Source of the DNA: Hyphomicrobiales bacterium | GTDB taxonomy: Bacteria > Pseudomonadota > Alphaproteobacteria > Rhizobiales > Aestuariivirgaceae | DNA length: 17,881 nt | Direction: 5' to 3' | Assembly: GCA_026996935.1 (NCBI GenBank) | Contig: JALWJW010000164.1 | Coordinates: forward strand, 1 to 17,881 | Part shown: positions 14,760-17,881 of the stretch, in pieces | Layout: each line of letters begins with the position of its first letter | How positions within the stretch are numbered: the first letter of the stretch is position 1 | The notes under the pieces: model-generated | Seen by the model: only the letters and a program-made list of their open reading frames with translations | Databases searched by the model: none | What the model was told of the DNA's origin: nothing | Position numbers and translations under genes: made by a program

Positions 14760-16136
14760 ATGAAAATTATTATTTGCGGCGCAGGGCAAGTCGGTCGCGG
14801 TATTGCCGAAAGACTTTCGCTGGAAGAAAATGACGTAACGCTGATTGATACATCAGAAGAACTCATTCAACTGATTTCCAGTTCGCGTGATATTCAGGGT
14901 ATTGTCGGCCATGGTGCTCACCCCGATGTGCTGGAACGGGCAGGGGCTGAAGACGCAGATATGATTATTGCAGCCACATTTGTTGATGAAGTCAATATGA
15001 TGGCCTGCGAAGTGGCTCATTCGGTTTTTGCTATACCAACCAAAATTGCCCGCATTCGATCTCAAGCCTATTTATTGCCTGAATACCAGAACATGTTTTC
15101 ATCGGGTAAAGTGGCGATTGATGTCATTATTTCACCCGAAATTGCGGTAGGAGAAATGGTCCTTCGCCGTCTTGCACTGCCAGGGGCATTTGAAGCAATT
15201 TACTTTGTCGATGAAAAGGTTATCGCTCTTGGCATTAAACTTGATGATGACTGCCCCGTTGTTAATACGCCACTTACGCAACTAACCGAATTATTCCCTG
15301 ACTTAACGGCTGTTGTCGTCGCAATCGTGCGTGACGGAAAAACATTTGTTCCCCACAGTAATGATCAAATGTTAGCCGGCGATCATGTGTTCGTTATCGG
15401 AGACCAGGCCGATGCCTCCCGCACACTTGCACTATTTGGTCATGAAGAAAAACCTCCACAACATGTAATCATCGGTGGTGGCGGTAATATTGGTTTATAC
15501 GTTGCCGAAAAGTTGGAAGAAAGAAACTCTTCCATAAAAATCCGTATTATCGAAACCAATGAATCACGTGCAGAACAGGTCTCTGAAAAGCTAAACCGCG
15601 CCATGGTTCTACATGGTTCAATTTTGGAGGACGAAATATTACGCGAGGCAGGCATCGACCAGACAGATGCATTTGTCGCCGTAACCAATGACGATAAGGT
15701 CAATATCCTGTCTGCGATGATCGCAAAAGAGCACGGATCAAGTCAGGCCATGTCACTGGTTTCAAGCCTTGGTGTCTCATCCATCGGCTCACGCCTTGGC
15801 CTTGATGCCATCATTGACCCACGCACGGTGACGATCTCCAGCATTCTAAAACATGCGCGCCGGGGGCGCATTTTAGGCGTGCATCCGGTTGTTGGCGGGC
15901 AGGGCGAAATCGTTGAAGCTGATGTGCTGGAAACATCACCCATGATCGGCCATAAACTGCGCGATACAGAATTGCCCGATGGTGTACGTCTTGGCGTTAT
16001 TGTTCGTGGTGACAAAGTCATTTTACCAACAGGTGACACCGAAATTAAAGCTAAAGATCGCGTTGTACTTTTTGCCCTGGCTGAACAAATCCAAAAACTA
16101 CAACACCTGTTCCGGGTCAGCCTCGAATACTTCTAA
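14760..16136 (+). CDS. trkA: Trk potassium uptake system regulatory protein TrkA
   Basis: Peripheral cytoplasmic NAD(H)-binding subunit that gates the TrkH/TrkG potassium channel. The 458-residue protein shows the tandem arrangement of full-length TrkA. A first RCK Rossmann domain opens with CGAGQVGRGIAERL (6-19) and has the ribose-binding acidic residue in LIDTSEE; a first TrkA_C domain spans about 140-225. A second Rossmann domain starts at about 235 with HVIIGGGGNIGLYVAEKL, and a second TrkA_C domain ends the protein (about 380-455). No TrkH-type channel gene is in the window. The ATG at 14760 lacks a strong ribosome site. TTGACT at 14701-14706 looks like a -35 box, but I find no good -10 at the right distance, so co-transcription with ntrYX is the simpler view. 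Confidence 0.96.
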   Translation: MKIIICGAGQVGRGIAERLSLEENDVTLIDTSEELIQLISSSRDIQGIVGHGAHPDVLERAGAEDADMIIAATFVDEVNMMACEVAHSVFAIPTKIARIRSQAYLLPEYQNMFSSGKVAIDVIISPEIAVGEMVLRRLALPGAFEAIYFVDEKVIALGIKLDDDCPVVNTPLTQLTELFPDLTAVVVAIVRDGKTFVPHSNDQMLAGDHVFVIGDQADASRTLALFGHEEKPPQHVIIGGGGNIGLYVAEKLEERNSSIKIRIIETNESRAEQVSEKLNRAMVLHGSILEDEILREAGIDQTDAFVAVTNDDKVNILSAMIAKEHGSSQAMSLVSSLGVSSIGSRLGLDAIIDPRTVTISSILKHARRGRILGVHPVVGGQGEIVEADVLETSPMIGHKLRDTELPDGVRLGVIVRGDKVILPTGDTEIKAKDRVVLFALAEQIQKLQHLFRVSLEYF

Positions 16137-16194
16137 AATTAATCCGCAATACTTCTAGGTCGCCAAGTCAAATAAAGTGTGCTAGCTTTTTATC

Positions 16195-16229
16195 AGGGAG
16201 GTGGGCAATGTTGTAAAATATTGCTCCCT
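16195..16229 (+). promoter_or_regulatory. Predicted RNA hairpin in the trkA-hfq intergenic region
   Basis: GCAATGTT (16205-16212) pairs with AATATTGC (16217-16224), eight pairs including one G-U, closed by a GTAA loop (16213-16216) that would be a GNRA tetraloop in RNA. An outer stem AGGGA (16195-16199) with TCCCT (16225-16229) extends it, leaving GGTGG bulged on the 5' side. No U-run follows, so a simple intrinsic terminator is unlikely. It lies 90 bases before the hfq start. TTGACT at 16260-16265 and TAGAAT at 16265-16270 downstream are possible promoter elements but are not correctly paired. Candidate roles are an hfq leader element, a processed 3' end of trkA mRNA, or a DNA operator. Confidence 0.45.
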
Positions 16230-16319
16230 AAGACAGCAACTACGGCGTTTTTGGGGCTTTTGACTAGAATCTAAAAAGAACTGATGGCGGCGTAATAACC
16301 CTAAAAAGGGGATAAAGAG

Positions 16320-16562
16320 ATGGCAAATGAAAAGCCACAGAACTTACAAGACACTTTTCTGAATCATATTCGGAAACAAAAAATTCCATCTACGGTTTTC
16401 CTGGTAAATGGCGTTAAACTACAAGGTGTAGTCACTTGGTTTGATAATTTTTGCGTTTTGCTACGACGTGACGGCATGTCACAATTGGTTTACAAACACG
16501 CAATTTCTACTATCATGCCAGGCTCACAAATCAGCCTTTATGACGAAGGCGACGACGATTAA
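16320..16562 (+). CDS. hfq: RNA chaperone Hfq
   Basis: Hexameric Sm-like protein that binds A-rich and U-rich RNA and helps small RNAs pair with mRNAs. The 80-residue protein has the N-terminal NLQDTFLNHIRKQKIP stretch, the Sm1 motif around VFLVNGVKLQGVVTWFDNFCVLL and the Sm2 motif YKHAIST, including the KH pair used in RNA binding. The C-terminal tail is short and acidic (DEGDDD), as expected in alphaproteobacteria, in contrast to the long tail of E. coli Hfq. ATG 16320 follows a good AAGGGG ribosome site (16306-16311). The 183-bp upstream gap makes an independent promoter likely. hflX follows 51 bp downstream, the conserved hfq-hflX pairing. Confidence 0.98.
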   Translation: MANEKPQNLQDTFLNHIRKQKIPSTVFLVNGVKLQGVVTWFDNFCVLLRRDGMSQLVYKHAISTIMPGSQISLYDEGDDD

Positions 16563-16613
16563 AGTGCAGTCAGTAATAATGAATTGCACTATTCCAAAAG
16601 GTTTAGGTAATTC

Positions 16614-17881
16614 GTGACCAGCGACAATAAAGATAAAAAAGACCACAATGACCAACGCTTTCAACAAGAAGGCGCTGGCATCTCATTTCACAATGAAGAC
16701 GATGAAGCCACACGATCACTCATCGTTGTGCTTGATGTGCGCACGCCTGTTGCCAAAGAAGTTACAGGCACCAATCAGCGTTCAATATCATCTAGTGTCG
16801 AGGAAATCCAAGGCTTGGCGGCCGCGATTGAGCTTGATGTAACCCACACTGAAATTGTTACCTTAAAGAATATCTCTCCAGCCACCTATATGGGTTCTGG
16901 CAAGGCGAACAATATAAAACAACTTGTCTATGATAACGATGTTGAAGTTGTCATTGCCGATGCCCCTCTTAGTCCGGGACAGCAGCGCAATTTAGAAAAA
17001 CTGTGGAATTGCAAAGTACTGGACCGCACAGGTTTGATTCTAGAAATTTTTGGCCGCAGGGCGCAAACAAGGGAAGGGCGCTTGCAAGTACGTCTAGCCC
17101 ATCTTGCCTATCAAAAATCACGTTTAGTCCGCTCATGGACCCACCTTGAGCGCCAACGTGGCGGCGGCAGCACAGTTGGCGGCCCCGGTGAAACACAAAA
17201 AGAATCTGATCGCCGAGATTTACAGACCGCCATCAATAAACTCGAAAAACAACTCGAAAAAGTAAAAAAAACCCGCGGGCTACACAGAAAAAGCCGCCAG
17301 AAAGTACCATATCCCATTGTAGCTTTGGTGGGTTATACCAATGCAGGAAAGTCAACTTTGTTCAATAAAATAACCTCTGGCGATGTATTGGCCGAGGATA
17401 TGTTATTCGCCACTCTTGACCCGACAATGCGTAGTCTGACTTTACCACACGGACGCAAAGTCATTTTATCAGACACGGTGGGTTTTATTTCAAATCTCCC
17501 AACCCAACTTGTGGCCGCCTTTAGAGCAACACTTGAAGAAGTGCTCAACGCCGATCTCATCATTCATGTCCGCGACATTGCCCATGAAGACAGCGACATT
17601 CAACGTGCTGACGTTTTAACCGTTCTGAGTGATCTGGGTGTACCGCAAAGCCGATTCAATGAAATGCTAGAAGCCTGGAATAAGTCAGACTTGCTCGATA
17701 TCGACACCTTGGTGGAAAAACAAAACATTGCCGACAGATCACAAAAGAACATCGTTATTTCAGCCGTCACAGGGCAAGGAATCGATGACCTGCTAGAGCA
17801 CATTGAGCAGGGCTTGGCCAAGCACGACAACCTGATTTATGTTCAGCTCGACACAGCCCGCGGCGCTGACATGGCCTGGCT
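16614..17881 (+). CDS. hflX: Ribosome-associated GTPase HflX (3' end beyond window)
   Basis: GTPase that binds the large ribosomal subunit; in other bacteria it splits or rescues stalled ribosomes under stress such as heat. The frame is open from GTG 16614 to the window end, 422 codons, so only the last part is missing. The N-terminal HflX domain shows SPATYMGSGKA and the conserved glycine-rich segment RGGGSTVGGPGETQ starting at Arg182, followed by a basic coiled-coil linker. The G domain has G1 GYTNAGKST (240-248), G3 DTVGF (287-291) and G4 NKSD (356-359), all intact. The GTG start is chosen because AGG (16605-16607) precedes it suitably and no in-frame ATG lies near. The charged lysine/aspartate-rich N-terminal tail is ordinary for the family. 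Confidence 0.96.
   Translation, partial: MTSDNKDKKDHNDQRFQQEGAGISFHNEDDEATRSLIVVLDVRTPVAKEVTGTNQRSISSSVEEIQGLAAAIELDVTHTEIVTLKNISPATYMGSGKANNIKQLVYDNDVEVVIADAPLSPGQQRNLEKLWNCKVLDRTGLILEIFGRRAQTREGRLQVRLAHLAYQKSRLVRSWTHLERQRGGGSTVGGPGETQKESDRRDLQTAINKLEKQLEKVKKTRGLHRKSRQKVPYPIVALVGYTNAGKSTLFNKITSGDVLAEDMLFATLDPTMRSLTLPHGRKVILSDTVGFISNLPTQLVAAFRATLEEVLNADLIIHVRDIAHEDSDIQRADVLTVLSDLGVPQSRFNEMLEAWNKSDLLDIDTLVEKQNIADRSQKNIVISAVTGQGIDDLLEHIEQGLAKHDNLIYVQLDTARGADMAW

Noticed and set aside
16195..16240. Intrinsic terminator for trkA
   Set aside because: The hairpin is convincing but is followed by AAGACAGC rather than a U-run, so it is described as a leader or regulatory structure instead.
1..17881. 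Mobile elements, CRISPR arrays, tRNA/rRNA genes, phage or defence islands
   Set aside because: Read through on both strands: no transposase-like product, no spaced repeats, no cloverleaf, and no compositional break were evident; the content is conserved core genes.

Overview
The window is a compact stretch of alphaproteobacterial chromosome, probably Hyphomicrobiales (Rhizobiales) or a close relative. The basis is gene order: pdhB-pdhC-lpd-lipA-ratA, then cinA-ispDF-dusB-ntrB-ntrC-ntrY-ntrX-trkA-hfq-hflX. From memory this matches the arrangement in rhizobia and Brucella. The fused IspDF, the NtrBC plus NtrYX pair and a thioredoxin fitting the TrxC type also agree. Base composition is moderate, slightly AT-rich by eye. 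The species cannot be named from this sequence.

Left block (1-5001, + strand): the 3' end of the pyruvate dehydrogenase E1 beta gene, E2 (pdhC), E3 (lpd), two small membrane-protein genes, lipoyl synthase (lipA) and a RatA/COQ10-type START protein. It joins a lipoyl-dependent enzyme complex with the enzyme that makes its lipoyl groups. The two 99-residue membrane proteins between lpd and lipA align with each other and look like divergent tandem members of the GlsB/YeaQ family.

Middle block (5012-7200, - strand): a zinc-ribbon thioredoxin, a stand-alone CinA-C (NMN deamidase type) protein and the bifunctional isoprenoid enzyme IspDF. It converges on ratA with only 10 bp between stops. It diverges from dusB across a 96-bp region holding two perfect inverted repeats.

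Right block (7297-17881, + strand): the tRNA dihydrouridine synthase DusB is stop-start overlapped with ntrB, and ntrB with ntrC. Then come ntrY-ntrX, the potassium-uptake regulator trkA, the RNA chaperone gene hfq and the ribosome-associated GTPase gene hflX, cut by the window end. NtrBC is the classical nitrogen control pair acting with sigma-54; NtrYX is a second pair whose regulator here lacks the sigma-54 contact loop. The hfq leader holds a strong predicted hairpin with a GUAA tetraloop.

Coding density is high and no gap exceeds 183 bp. I saw no mobile element, tRNA, rRNA, CRISPR array, phage remnant or broken gene. Nothing here amounts to a clearly new multi-gene system. The items most worth checking are the paired small membrane proteins, the inverted repeats between ispDF and dusB, and the hfq leader hairpin.
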